The notes under the pieces were generated by a model. That model was not told the DNA's origin and did not search any database. It saw only the letters and a program-made list of their open reading frames with translations. 64,000 bases of DNA, taken from contig NZ_CP110012.1 of NCBI RefSeq assembly GCF_025947365.1, positions 5,345,052 to 5,409,051 of the forward strand. Reading direction: 5' to 3'. Source of the DNA: Flavobacterium sp. N502540. Its GTDB lineage: Bacteria > Bacteroidota > Bacteroidia > Flavobacteriales > Flavobacteriaceae. Each line of letters opens with the position of its first letter. Position 1 is the first letter of the stretch. Shown here in pieces: positions 17,124-29,700 of this stretch. The translations under genes and the position numbers were made by a program.

Positions 17124-17696
17124 ATGCAATCAGAAAAACTCATACAATTACTAATGGATCACACGAGAGATAGTATCAATCAGGCTGAAAAACTTAAGAA
17201 TGATACTATACAAACTTTGACCTGGAGAGAAAATCCTGCTTCCTGGAACATTTTGGAATGCATGGAGCATTTGAATTTGTATGGTGATTATTATCTAGCT
17301 GAGATAGAAGACAAAATAAAGAACTCGAAAACTTCTTCCGAAACCCAATTTAATAGCGGATTTTTAGGCGGTTATTTTGCCAAAAGTATGCTTCCGAAAA
17401 AAAAGCTGAACAAAATGAAAACCTTTAAAGACAAAAATCCATTAAACTCTGAGCTTGACAAAAGTGTAATTGACAAATTCATCAACCAACAACTTCAATT
17501 ATTAGCATTACTGGAACAAGCCAAAAAGGTAAGTTTGAATCGTATAAAAATCCCCACTTCTTTATCCGGTTTACTCAGACTAAAACTGGGAGATACTTTT
17601 CAGTTTTTTATTCATCATATCCTGAGGCATCTGAATCAAATTGACACCATAAAAGAGGCTATAAAAAATACCGCTTCCATACAAGAACAATCATAA
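17124..17696 (+). CDS. DinB-like superfamily protein
   Basis: 190 residues, mostly helical, no signal peptide. The pattern NPASWNILECMEHLNLYGDY near the N-terminus and FFIHHILRHLNQI near the C-terminus supplies the histidines of a DinB/YfiT four-helix bundle, which binds a divalent metal in related proteins and includes some thiol transferases. It follows the Crp-like gene by 57 bp on the same strand. Function unknown. Confidence 0.82.
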   Translation: MQSEKLIQLLMDHTRDSINQAEKLKNDTIQTLTWRENPASWNILECMEHLNLYGDYYLAEIEDKIKNSKTSSETQFNSGFLGGYFAKSMLPKKKLNKMKTFKDKNPLNSELDKSVIDKFINQQLQLLALLEQAKKVSLNRIKIPTSLSGLLRLKLGDTFQFFIHHILRHLNQIDTIKEAIKNTASIQEQS

Positions 17697-17699
17697 GCT

Positions 17700-17739
17700 A
17701 AAAAACGAAACCCCATTCACTGTGGCAAATGGGGTTTCG
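17700..17739 (-). terminator. Terminator of the secreted phosphoesterase gene
   Basis: Stem CGAAACCCCATT / AATGGGGTTTCG (12 bp, 10-nt loop). Read on the minus strand it is followed by six T and preceded by a 16-T run just after the 17756 stop. It lies right after the convergent DinB-like gene. Confidence 0.85.
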
Positions 17740-17755
17740 AAAAAAAAAAAAAAAA

Positions 17756-20500
17756 CTACTTCACAATTAGTTTGGCCGTAAACAATTTACGGGAATGTAT
17801 TTTTAGAATATAAACTCCTTTTGGTAAATCCTGATTGATTAGAGAAAACTTATTATTGTTTACATTCTTTGTAGCATATAATAATTTCCCTTCCATGCTG
17901 TAAATTTCTATTTCGTCAATAGGATATTCAGATTGAATAAAGGTCTCTGCATCATTCTTTGTTGGATTTGGATACACTCTCAAACCATTATCGATTTTAA
18001 ATTCATCATTGTTCAGATGCGGATCGATTACTTCAAAAGAAACTCTGTTTGAAACTTCATTATAAGAATCGTTAGTAAACATTACCAAAAAGTATTTCCC
18101 TTTTTCTGTTGGTAATTCCGTAGCTGCAATATTTTTTGTTCCTTCAGAAAGTCCTTCAAAATAGGTATAACTCACCAGTGGTTTTTCATTCGGATTATCT
18201 CCATCATGATAAATCCCCAACCAGTCTTTTACAATTCCCGGAGCATCTGTCCACGAAGCAGTAATCTGCTCGCCCAAATCATAAACAGGTTTATTGATCC
18301 ATAATTCGGTAACGACAGCTCCTACTTTAAAAAATACTTTGTTTCCAATCGGATTAAATCCATCCTGTAAATAATACTCGGCATAATAGTAACCTTTTGG
18401 CAGTCCCGTGAAAGATTTAGTATCTGCAACGGTTGTAACATATTGCCAGCTTGTTGCTGTAACTCCGGATCCGGGATTAACCCCCATTCTGTAAATACCA
18501 ATCCAGTCTTTTGCCAGTTGCGGACCATTTGTATAATTAATAAGGATAGGAGTCCCAACAGAATACTCGGTTTTATCAGTCGTTAAGGTCGGTACCGGCC
18601 CTACATAAAAGTATTTTCGGGGTGCAATTTCCGTATACCCTCCATTTGAAAATATTGCAGCATAATAACGCCCTTTAGTAGCCAGTCCGCTAGAAAAAGT
18701 AATAAATCCGCTGGCACTTCCGTCCGTATATTTCCAGGTTTGCGATGGCGAAGAACCTCCCGGAGTCTGTCCTTCTTTGTATAAACCAATCCATGTTGAA
18801 GTACTGGCCGGAGCATCAGTAAAATCGACTTTTATTGGTGTGTTCAACGAATAGGTCAGAGCATCTGTAACTATTGCTGTATTTACATTGTTACTTCCTG
18901 TAATCGTAAAAATCTGAACATCACTCCATGGCGACCATTCAAGATTACGGTCTCTGTATCTTAGTTTCACATAGTATTTGCCATTTGGAAGTGAATTAGA
19001 AGCCAAATCCATTTTGGTAATATCTACACCCAGATTGATGTTTACAGTAGAATCTTTCTTAGTGCCATACTTTCCGTATAAATTTTCGAAATCTCGATAT
19101 ACTTCTTTTTTTACAATATCGAATGTTGGTGTTTGAGAAATCAAAAACTGACTGGTATTCAACTTCTCATCTGTAGTTGTCGTATAAGTCGATCCGGACA
19201 CGGTTAGCGGCAATGTATTTGTCGCAGTAAAAGTATTCGTAATCGAAGGTTTGGCAGGTGCCGCTTTGTTTTTATATCGATGAAATTCATCCATTAGCTG
19301 GTTGTTCTTCCATTTATCAACACTTCCAATGGAATAACTTTCAATATCCATTTTTCCGTTTGTCACGTCAATATCTACAATTTGGTAAATCCAGTTACAA
19401 ATAGTTTTTTGTACATCATCAAAATCCTGCTCTGTAGAAGATCCCCAATATTGATCCCAGGCCGTACCTCCCGAAATAATATTATAGGTAGGTGTGTTTT
19501 TTAATTGCCCGCGGTGATACAAATGATGGTGCGCCCCAATATGCATTGAATATTTCGGAGAAGTTACCAATAACGGTACAGCTGTATTACGAACCCAGGT
19601 CGAAATATCGCCCACGTATTGCTCTGCCTGATAAGGTCTGTGACTTAAAGAAAAAATCCATTCTACTGTATTATCAGCATTCGCAGCAGTAAGAACCTGC
19701 TGTAACCAGCTTAGCTGTGCCGCACCGGTATGTTCTGAACTTAAACTGATAAACAAAACATTACCCGCCTGCTGTGCATAATAATTCTCTGTTCCCGATG
19801 AAATTCCTTTGTATGAAAGCTCGCTAATATAAAAATGATCGTAATAAGAGTTCATTCCCAACGTTCCGTAAGTTTCATGGTTTCCTACTGTGGTCTGAAT
19901 AGGCACATTACCAGATAAACCTCTGTTCTTTTTAAAATGTACATTTTCATAATGATCCAAAGTTCCCACATCAACCTGATCTCCCACCATAAAAGTCATG
20001 GAGATATTATCATCCGGAGATAAATTGTTTCCCCATTTCTGTCTGATTTTTCTTTTGGCAGCTGACACTAAAGAATCATAACGCGGAACAGCTTTCAGTT
20101 GATTATCCCCCATAATCAAAAACCGAATGTGTCCATTGGCTGTGGCTGCTTGTCCCGGATTGGGTAATGTTTTAAAAGAATAAACCGAAGACACATCTGC
20201 TCCGGTTTTTATTCTGTAGAAATATTTCGTGTTAGCCGAAAGGTTAGTCAGCTTTGCACTATGATAGAAATAATTACCCGGATAACCTGAATCTGTAAAA
20301 ACATTAGTATTACCGGTAACGGTAACATTTAGATTCGATGCTGTTGTTCCGTACTCTACAATAGATTCCGGATTACTATCCGTTTTCCAATTAACGTAGA
20401 TAGATGTTGGTGTCGCGTTTTGCAGATAAGGAAATAAATTTTGCGCTTTTGAAGCATAACTTAACCCCAGAAGCATAAATAATAAGTAAAGTTTTTTCAT
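17756..20500 (-). CDS. Secreted purple-acid-phosphatase-like metallophosphoesterase, T9SS cargo
   Basis: 914 residues. Signal peptide to SKA|Q (about 19). A fibronectin-III-like purple acid phosphatase N-terminal domain (about 21-115) precedes a metallophosphoesterase domain with the expected metal ligands: GDNQ (131-134), GDQVD (173-177), GNHE (206-209), SHRP (286-289) and GAHHH (322-326). After residue 400 come a beta domain and three related repeats of about 95 residues, each with a W(I/L)G(I/L)Y core (for example VKDWLGIYHDGDNP). The last 75 residues (LRVYPNPTKN to LIVK) are a type A T9SS sorting domain. Probably releases phosphate from organic phosphates at or outside the surface; substrate unknown. 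Monocistronic with its own terminator. Confidence 0.9.
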   Translation of the reverse strand: MKKLYLLFMLLGLSYASKAQNLFPYLQNATPTSIYVNWKTDSNPESIVEYGTTASNLNVTVTGNTNVFTDSGYPGNYFYHSAKLTNLSANTKYFYRIKTGADVSSVYSFKTLPNPGQAATANGHIRFLIMGDNQLKAVPRYDSLVSAAKRKIRQKWGNNLSPDDNISMTFMVGDQVDVGTLDHYENVHFKKNRGLSGNVPIQTTVGNHETYGTLGMNSYYDHFYISELSYKGISSGTENYYAQQAGNVLFISLSSEHTGAAQLSWLQQVLTAANADNTVEWIFSLSHRPYQAEQYVGDISTWVRNTAVPLLVTSPKYSMHIGAHHHLYHRGQLKNTPTYNIISGGTAWDQYWGSSTEQDFDDVQKTICNWIYQIVDIDVTNGKMDIESYSIGSVDKWKNNQLMDEFHRYKNKAAPAKPSITNTFTATNTLPLTVSGSTYTTTTDEKLNTSQFLISQTPTFDIVKKEVYRDFENLYGKYGTKKDSTVNINLGVDITKMDLASNSLPNGKYYVKLRYRDRNLEWSPWSDVQIFTITGSNNVNTAIVTDALTYSLNTPIKVDFTDAPASTSTWIGLYKEGQTPGGSSPSQTWKYTDGSASGFITFSSGLATKGRYYAAIFSNGGYTEIAPRKYFYVGPVPTLTTDKTEYSVGTPILINYTNGPQLAKDWIGIYRMGVNPGSGVTATSWQYVTTVADTKSFTGLPKGYYYAEYYLQDGFNPIGNKVFFKVGAVVTELWINKPVYDLGEQITASWTDAPGIVKDWLGIYHDGDNPNEKPLVSYTYFEGLSEGTKNIAATELPTEKGKYFLVMFTNDSYNEVSNRVSFEVIDPHLNNDEFKIDNGLRVYPNPTKNDAETFIQSEYPIDEIEIYSMEGKLLYATKNVNNNKFSLINQDLPKGVYILKIHSRKLFTAKLIVK

Positions 20501-20522
20501 ACGTTTTTTTGTTTAGACTGAA

Positions 20523-20530
20523 CAAAAGTA
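20523..20530 (-). promoter_or_regulatory. -7 box (TACTTTTG) upstream of the phosphoesterase gene
   Basis: Minus-strand TACTTTTG, 23 bp upstream of the ATG at 20500. No clear -33 TTG at the right spacing. A GAAAACGTAAT word lies just further upstream (20537). Confidence 0.4.
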
Positions 20531-20740
20531 TTGTTCGAAAACGTAATAGCTTTTAAGAGAACATTACCTTTCCCTTATCTTTACTTCTCTTTATTGTAAA
20601 GTTGTTTAACCTTTTGCACCTCGTTGATTTTACTCTAAATCATAGAACTTTTTAATTAAATCATATAAGATCTTTCTTGTTCTTTGGCCTAATTTTAAGT
20701 TATACTAATCAGAACAGCAAGTTCTTAAAACATCAAGGTC

Positions 20741-20914
20741 ATGCAAAATAAGATCAAACGTTTGTTAATGGTATTTGTACTATTATTTTCATTTACGAGC
20801 TGCGAAGTTATCGGAGACATTTTTAAAGCCGGAATGGGCTTTGGTATCTTTATCGTTATTTTTATTATTGCGATAATTATCTTCATACTCGCTAAACTGT
20901 TTGGCAAAAAATAA
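20741..20914 (+). CDS. Small lipoprotein with one membrane helix
   Basis: 57 residues, not in the long-ORF range. Sequence begins MQNKIKRLLMVFVLLFSF with a lipobox FTSC, then EVIGDIFKAGMGFG and a very hydrophobic isoleucine/phenylalanine helix, ending in the basic KLFGKK. Small proteins of this layout (SCE-IGD-IFKAG then a helix) recur in flavobacteria, sometimes misnamed as cytidylyltransferase; their role is unknown. It has an upstream gap of 240 bp and a clear downstream hairpin, which supports a real gene. A lipid anchor plus a second membrane span is unusual. Confidence 0.75.
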   Translation: MQNKIKRLLMVFVLLFSFTSCEVIGDIFKAGMGFGIFIVIFIIAIIIFILAKLFGKK

Positions 20915-20922
20915 ATCAAAAA

Positions 20923-20951
20923 AAATCCCGTTCAGCTAGCGAACGGGATTT
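20923..20951. terminator. Bidirectional terminator
   Basis: Stem AAATCCCGTTC / GAACGGGATTT (11 bp, 7-nt loop AGCTAGC), A-run on the left and T-rich right flank. It serves both the small lipoprotein gene (+) and the convergent ABC-F gene (-). Confidence 0.88.
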
Positions 20952-20972
20952 CTCTTATTATAAATTATAAAA

Positions 20973-22778
<1,806 letters not shown>

Positions 22779-22790
<12 letters not shown>

Positions 22791-23552
22791 CTCTTTAGCC
22801 AAAGCGACTTCTAAACTCTCAAAATTAGGAAGTACTTTAGCAATCATTCCTTCTTTGTTTAAAATAAAATGCGTTGGGAATGAATTTAACTGCAAAGCCT
22901 CATTCATGTATACTTTCATATCGGGAATAACGGAATATGACAATGGTTTTCTTGTCAGAAATGTTTTTAACTGCACTGCAGAATCTTCTGCAAGGCTTAA
23001 AAACAGGATATCTTTTCGGTCTTTGTATTCCGCGGCTAATTTGTTGACTTGCGGAAATTCTCTGATACAGGGTGTGCAATGAATGTACCAGCATTTGATG
23101 ACAACTATCTTTCCTTTCATCGATTCGTTTGAAACCAGATTACCTTCTAAATCTTTAAAAGAGAATGGAGGAAAAACAGTTCCTTCCATTTTATAGTTTT
23201 TAAGAGCATCAAAACCTAGTTGATTCATCGTTGCTTTTATACTGGTATCTGAATTGGGCTGAATTGTAAACAATTTGTAGCAATAGGTCCCCTGCTCTGA
23301 CTTTAATCGGATTGGAATATAATTTCCATTTGCTAATTGATCCAGAAAAGTTTCTTTGGAGATTTCCTTTGAAAGAGCATCCAACGCTAGAAAATCCCTC
23401 GAAAGCATAATACTTTTACTTTGGTAGACTGACCAATCGCTAAACGTTTTTTGAATCTGAATAGGATCAACTTCGGGTTCGCTAAATTTTGTCTGAGCTG
23501 TCGTTATCGTAGAAATTAACACTAAAATTACGAGACAGATTGATTTTTGCAT
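22779..23552 (-). CDS. TlpA-like periplasmic thiol-disulfide protein
   Basis: 257 residues. Signal peptide MQKSICLVILVLISTITTA|Q. The N-terminal half is a family-specific beta domain. The C-terminal half is an AhpC/TSA-Redoxin thioredoxin fold: GKIVVIKCWYIHCTPCIREF carries the CTPC active site (about 157-160), followed by EDSAVQLKTFL and the cis-proline segment FPTHFILNKEGMI. Such proteins reduce disulfides or serve cytochrome c maturation; the exact partner is unknown. The last three residues lie in a repeat tract. Confidence 0.9.
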
Positions 23553-23577
23553 GACTTTTTAAATGAGTTATAAAATC

Positions 23578-23585
23578 CAAAAGTA
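23578..23585 (-). promoter_or_regulatory. -7 box (TACTTTTG) upstream of the TlpA-like gene
   Basis: Minus-strand TACTTTTG 26 bp upstream of the ATG (23552). No TTG at -33. Confidence 0.4.
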
Positions 23586-23636
23586 CTTAAAATTTGATTT
23601 TAGACTCCCGAAAGAATCTCAAAAAACATATTTTAT

Positions 23637-23672
23637 TAAAAGACCTGGCAATGGTATTGCCAGGTCTTTTGG
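23637..23672 (-). terminator. Terminator after the larger chitinase gene
   Basis: Stem AGACCTGGCAA / TTGCCAGGTCT (11 bp, 5-nt loop) flanked by AAAA and TTTT, 59 bp past the stop of the 2,012-residue chitinase. Symmetric flanks could let it work in either direction. Confidence 0.85.
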
Positions 23673-23730
23673 GTTATTGCACGAAAAAACTAAATAATCT
23701 CCTTAATTCTGAATATTTGTTTAGAAAAAA

Positions 23731-26700
23731 TTAATTTAAAAAATTCATCACTTTGATTGATTTTTTATTTCCTGCGCTGTCTGTCACTACAACCACAAAC
23801 AATTGTCTGGTAGAAAAACTATGATCGTGAAGTAAGACTTCTTTGTTATTTAGAACATTTTTGTAATTTACTATTAATTGCCCGATCGTATTGAATACAT
23901 CAACCTGAGCAATATCTTCACTATCATTTGTTACTGATAAAACATCATTTTTAAAATAAACTACCGTTTTACCATTAGGTTCAATTTTTTCTAATACCAT
24001 TTTTTTACTTGCTGATTGCGAAGCGAAATACGCTGCATAAGCTTTAGAAAATTCAGATGAATTACCACAAGAAGATGCGTCCCAGTTGATTGACCAGGTC
24101 ATAACTCCTCTCAAATCAGGATAAGGTCCACCTTTTAAAGTATAGGTTCTTCCCGGGAAAGTAGTTCCCTTCGTTAGATAATCGAACGCCTGAATTCCTT
24201 TTTCAGCAGTTAGATAACCTCCTCCCGCTGCAGAAGTGCATGCCGGAAGACCAAACATTATTTTTGATTGCGGCAATGGTTGGAAATAAAATCCAGTAGT
24301 AGCTACATTAAACCCTTTCATAAGCATTTCTGACATTGAGGTAAGAAAATTCGGTGTTGCTTGTGAATAAGCTACATTATCAAGTCCCAGTATTGATCCT
24401 GAGTTGTACAATTGTACCATTAAAAGATCTAGTTCTTTACGCAAATTGTAAATCACAGGAAGGAATGAGCCCGGTCTATTTCCGTAATTAGAATATCCTC
24501 CCTGTACATAGTAAGCTTCCGGAGCCGCGGTTAAAATAAATCCACTTCCATAATTTGCTTTCAACTCTTTAAAAGCATCTACAACATTTTTTAATTTTGG
24601 ATAAGCCGAAATTGACGCATAAGAAAAATCAGTTAATACTCCTGCACCGAAATCCATAGAAGTTCCTTCAAAATCAATATCAACTCCATCAAAATTATAA
24701 TAATCAATAATTTCTTTTAATCCCTTTACAAAAACATCTTTCTGGGCAACAGTATTCAGTTCTACATGACCATTTTGTCCTCCAATTGAAACAATAACCG
24801 GAATCCCTTTGTCTCTCAGAAATTTAATATCGTCCTTTAATAATTGAGGATTAAAACTATTAACTCCGCCATACTTTTCCTTATTTATAACCAAAACCGG
24901 AGTGTAACCATCTCTGTTAACGGTTTCAATGAAAGCATACACTACTACATTAAATTTCTTGTCTCCCAATTGATTGAAGTACAAGAAAGGTGCACTATCA
25001 TTGTCCCATGCATGAGCATAACCCAAAATTACTTTTGCCGGTAACGGATTGAAAGACGAACTAATGATACTAATGGATTGATTGAATGCTTTTACTCCGC
25101 CAGCATTGTCTGTTGCCGTTACTACGATTGCATAATTTTTATAGGTATTTGGTGTAAAAGTATAATTGTAAGCGGTTCCGGTTCCTTTTGTCATTGGAAA
25201 CGAAACTCCGTCAATACTGATCGAAACACTTGCAACAGTACCATCGGTATCGGTTACATTTACACTAACCGGAACGGGTTGAAATCCTGAAACCTGATTA
25301 ATGGTTGTTGATGCTGGAGTAATCCACGCAATTTCCGGCAATACATTCGGGCAAGAAGCTCCTGAACATTGCAAATAGAATGCTTTTGTATTCTCGGCCG
25401 TAACACTATTGGATGCTGTTGCCGTTGCTTTTAAAGTATAGTTTTTATTAAAATCTGCCACAGCAGGTGTCCAGTTGGCCACATATTCTGTTCCTGTAGC
25501 GAGTGTTCCTGTAATATTTTGTCCGTTGATATTGAATATTACTGACGAAATACTAACCGTTGGATCTGCAAAAGTCAAACTTGCATTTGCTTTAAGCTGA
25601 ATTACTGTTCCCGGTACAATCGCTACAGTTGCCAATGACGGACTTGTTATTGTAACCTGAGGGGCAACTGAACTTGAATTGAAGTTATAAACCTGAGGTG
25701 TTACTGGCATGGCAAAGCTAGCCAAATTAGTGGGAGAATACACAACATTACTGTTTTCCCAAACATTCAATTTTAAACTTGCAACTGTAGTATATCCCGC
25801 TAAAGCCGAATTGTTATAACTAAAATTTCCTGAAGCATCCGTTGTTGCCATGATACTTACATAACCGTGCGTACTATCTGTCCAAGGTAAAATCAATTCT
25901 ACTTTTGCTCCTGCTATAGGAGTTGAACCACTTTTTACAGTTCCACTAATTAAAGCTCCACCCGAAATATTTTGCGTGAAGTTCAATATTTTATTAGCAC
26001 TAATTGCTGTATAAATGGTTGATCCCGGGCTAAAAGTTAATCCTGCTTTTGCTGCTGTAATAATATAGTCTAATCCCGCGACCAAATTGGCTATAACATA
26101 ATTTCCTGAAGCATCTGAAACTGAAGTTAAAGTTGTAGTTCCTGAAGTTGCTGAAATAGTTACTCCGCCTACCGCTGTTGTTCCATTTAAGACTGTTCCG
26201 CTAACTGTATAATATACCGGCGTAGCTATTTGTGTAAAATTCAAAGTTTTATTGCTATTTATTGCACTATAAACTGTTGAAACCGGTGTAAAACTTAAAC
26301 CTGATTTTGCAGCTGTTACGGTATAATTTGTTCCTGAAATCAAATTAGCAATACTATAATTTCCAGAAGCATCTGAAACTGAAGTTAAAGTTGTAGTTCC
26401 TGAAGTTGCCGAAATAGTTACTCCAGCTATCGCCGTTGTTCCGTTTAAAACTGTTCCGCTAACTGTGTAATATATCGGCGCAACTATTTGCGTAAAATTC
26501 AATATTTTATTTGAATTTATTACAGCATAAACTGTTGAAACCGGTGTAAAACTCAAACCTGATTTTGCAGCTGTTACCGTATAATTTGCCCCTGAAACCA
26601 AATTAGCAATACTATAATTTCCAGAAGTATCTGAAACCGCGGTCAAAACTGTTGTTCCGTCTGTAGCAGTCACCGTCACACCGGCAACCGGAGCTGTTCC

Positions 26701-29700
26701 GTTTAAAACTGTTCCGCTAACTGTATAAGTTGGTGTAACTACATTAGTATTAAAATCGTATACTGTCGGATTTGTCGGAACCGCAAAGCTGGTCAAATTA
26801 GTTGGAGAATAAACAACATTATTGTTTTCCCAAGCATTCATTTTTAAACTTGAAATAGTAGTATATCCTGCTAAAATGGTGTTGTCAAAACTATATTTCC
26901 CTTGTGCATCTGTAGTTGCAATTTTACTCATATACGGATGTGAATTATCTGTCCAAGGTAAAATTAATTCTACTTTTGCTCCCGAAACCGGAACAGAACC
27001 ATTTTTAACTGTTCCGCTAATTTTGCTTACTCCAGCGACAATAACATCCTGACTGAAGTTTAATGTTTTGTTCGCTGTTAAATTGTTATATACTGTTGAA
27101 ACCGGTGTAAAACTCAAACCTGATTTTGCAGCCGTCATTGTGTAATCAGCACCAGATGGCAAACTAATACTATATGTTCCGCTTGCATTAGAAACTCCTG
27201 TAAAAGTCCCTCCGGTTGAAGTCGCCGTTACTGTAACTCCCTGAATCGAAGTCGTTCCGTCAAGAACTGTTCCGCTAACTGTATAATATACCGGCGTGGC
27301 TACTTGGGTAAAATTCAAAGTTTTATTGCTATTTATTGCATTATAAACTGTTGAAACCGGTGTAAAACTTAAACCTGCTTTTGCAACTGTTACGGTATAA
27401 TTTGCACCTGAAACCAAATTAGCAATACCATAATTTCCAGAAGTATCTGAAACCGCAGTCAAAACTGTTGTTACGTCTGTAGCGGTCACAGTTACACCAG
27501 AAACTGCAGTTGTTCCGTTTAACACTGTTCCACTTATTGTGTAATAGGTTGGATTTATAGCATTTGTGTTAAAATCATACGTTTTAGGGGCTGCCGGAAT
27601 CGGAAAACTTGCCAGATCGGATGGTAAATAAGTAAGTCCCCCATTCTCCCAAGCATTTAATTTAAGACTTGTAACAGTCGTATATCCTGCCAAAACAGCA
27701 TTATCAAAACTGTATTTTCCTTCTGCATTTGTTGTGGCATATTTAACCTGATAAGGGTGCGTGTTGTCTGTCCAGGGTAAAGTTAATTCTACTTTGGCTC
27801 CTGAAACTGCAACAGATCCTTTTTTGATTGTTCCACTAATTATAGGAACAACTACACTTTGTCTCAAGTTTAATGTTTGGTTTGCCATTAAATTAGTATA
27901 AACCGTTGATGCCGGTGTATAACTGTAACCTGGTGAAGCGGCCGTTACCGTATAATCAGCACCAGATGGCAAACTAATACTATATGTTCCGCTTGCATTA
28001 GAAACTCCTGTAAAAGTGGCTCCTCCCGAAGTTGCAGAAACAACAACTCCTGAAACCGGTGTTGTACCGTCTAAAACTGTTCCGCTTGCCGTATAGAATA
28101 TCTGAGTTCCCTGAATAGCTATTCCTGTTTGATTAGTTGTTACGTTAGCAAGATTAACCGGAGTAAAAGTATAAGATGTCTTTGCTGCAGTGACCTTGTA
28201 ATTTTGACCTGAGGTCAAATTATTGAATGTAAAATTTCCTGTTGCAGAAGTTAAAGTTTGTAAAACCGCATTACTGTCATCACGCAATTCAACAGTTACG
28301 CTTGTTAATAAAGCTGTTCCGTTTTTTACTGATCCTGTGATGCTCACTGTTCCCAGTACAATACTTCCAAATGAAGTGTCAACCTGAGTTAATAGTGAAT
28401 TTGGCACTGTACCTCTGGTATCTTGCGATATTTCCCAGATCATACCACCGGCAAGATTTCTGGATTTAATATACTGAACTTTTAAATCTATTGATTGTTT
28501 ATCTTCATAGGTGATAAACTGTTTCAAAGTAGTATTGTACAAATAAGGAACTTTAGTAGTGTTATCAAAATATCGTACCCAGCCTGCGGCTGCTGCGGCT
28601 GGCGTAACCAACATGGTGTTTGGATCCAGATAAGCATGTGAATTAGTAACAGGATTCCCCACTAAATCACAAATTTCTATACTCCCGGATTTCTCACAAG
28701 CGGCTGGTGTATCCCAGGTTCCTGTCGGAGGTTGCGGATTTGTACATCCCGGAACTACATCCCTTGGTGCACTAACAAATAGTCCCGGTAAGCTAGGATT
28801 GTTTCCATTATTGGCTACATGCTCAAACTTTTTCCCGTAAAAAGGCAATCCCATAATCAGTTTACTCGCCGGAAAACCAATTACATTCAGATACTGACTG
28901 GTTAGCTCATCTAATGATTCGGACTGGGCAGCACCGTATAGCGGATCGTTTGCATTTCCGCTGGCATACAATGGAGCATTGTAGCAGGTTTTATCATACC
29001 AGTTTCCTCCAAAATCATATCCAAAATAGGTAATGTAATCGCAATAGGTCGAAATATCTTCGGTCATTCCATATTGCGTTCTATTGTTTGGCCCTAAATA
29101 CTGTATGGATGCATCCCGAACATTATTTCCCGCAGCAATAGTAATTAATTTATTGGGCATGACCTGACGCATTGCTTTTAATAAATACACTAAGTTTTTA
29201 TTGTCGTCCGGACTGTGTTTCTGTGCAGGAATCAGAGCTCCATTAATAATTTCGGTACCGTCTGTTCCTCCTTTGACAGGATATTCCCAATCGATATCAA
29301 ATCCGTCAATAAAAGGATAAGTAACAATGAAGTTTGCCATATCTGCAGCTAAAGCAGCTCTTGCCACCGGACTTGCGGCAATTGGAGAAAGATCCTGACC
29401 TTTGGTCCAGCCTCCGACAGAAATTAAAATTTTCAAATGCGGATACTTTTCTTTTAACTTCTTCAAATCATAAAAATTCCCTTTTACAGGAGCATCCCAT
29501 GGGATTCCGCCTTCCATATGATCAAAATCAGCATAGGTATCCAAAGATTTTAACTTGGTGTTTTCAGGGTGAGCAGGATCAAAATCAGTCCCAAAAAAAG
29601 AATAATTCAAATGTGTCAACTTATTCCCGTCTATCTTGGGAACATTGAAATCCCGGGCATAAATCGCCCACTGTGCATAATAGCCCACTACTTTCTTACC

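Noticed and set aside
20537..20547. Third copy of the GAAAACGTT motif upstream of the phosphatase gene
   Set aside because: Only about 11 bases (TTCGAAAACGT) match and the AATATGCT half is absent; likely chance.
29334..29648. 104-residue plus-strand frame, with a similar frame at 35585-35899
   Set aside because: Its similarity between loci is explained by the chitinase paralogy on the opposite strand; composition is not protein-like and no start signal is seen.
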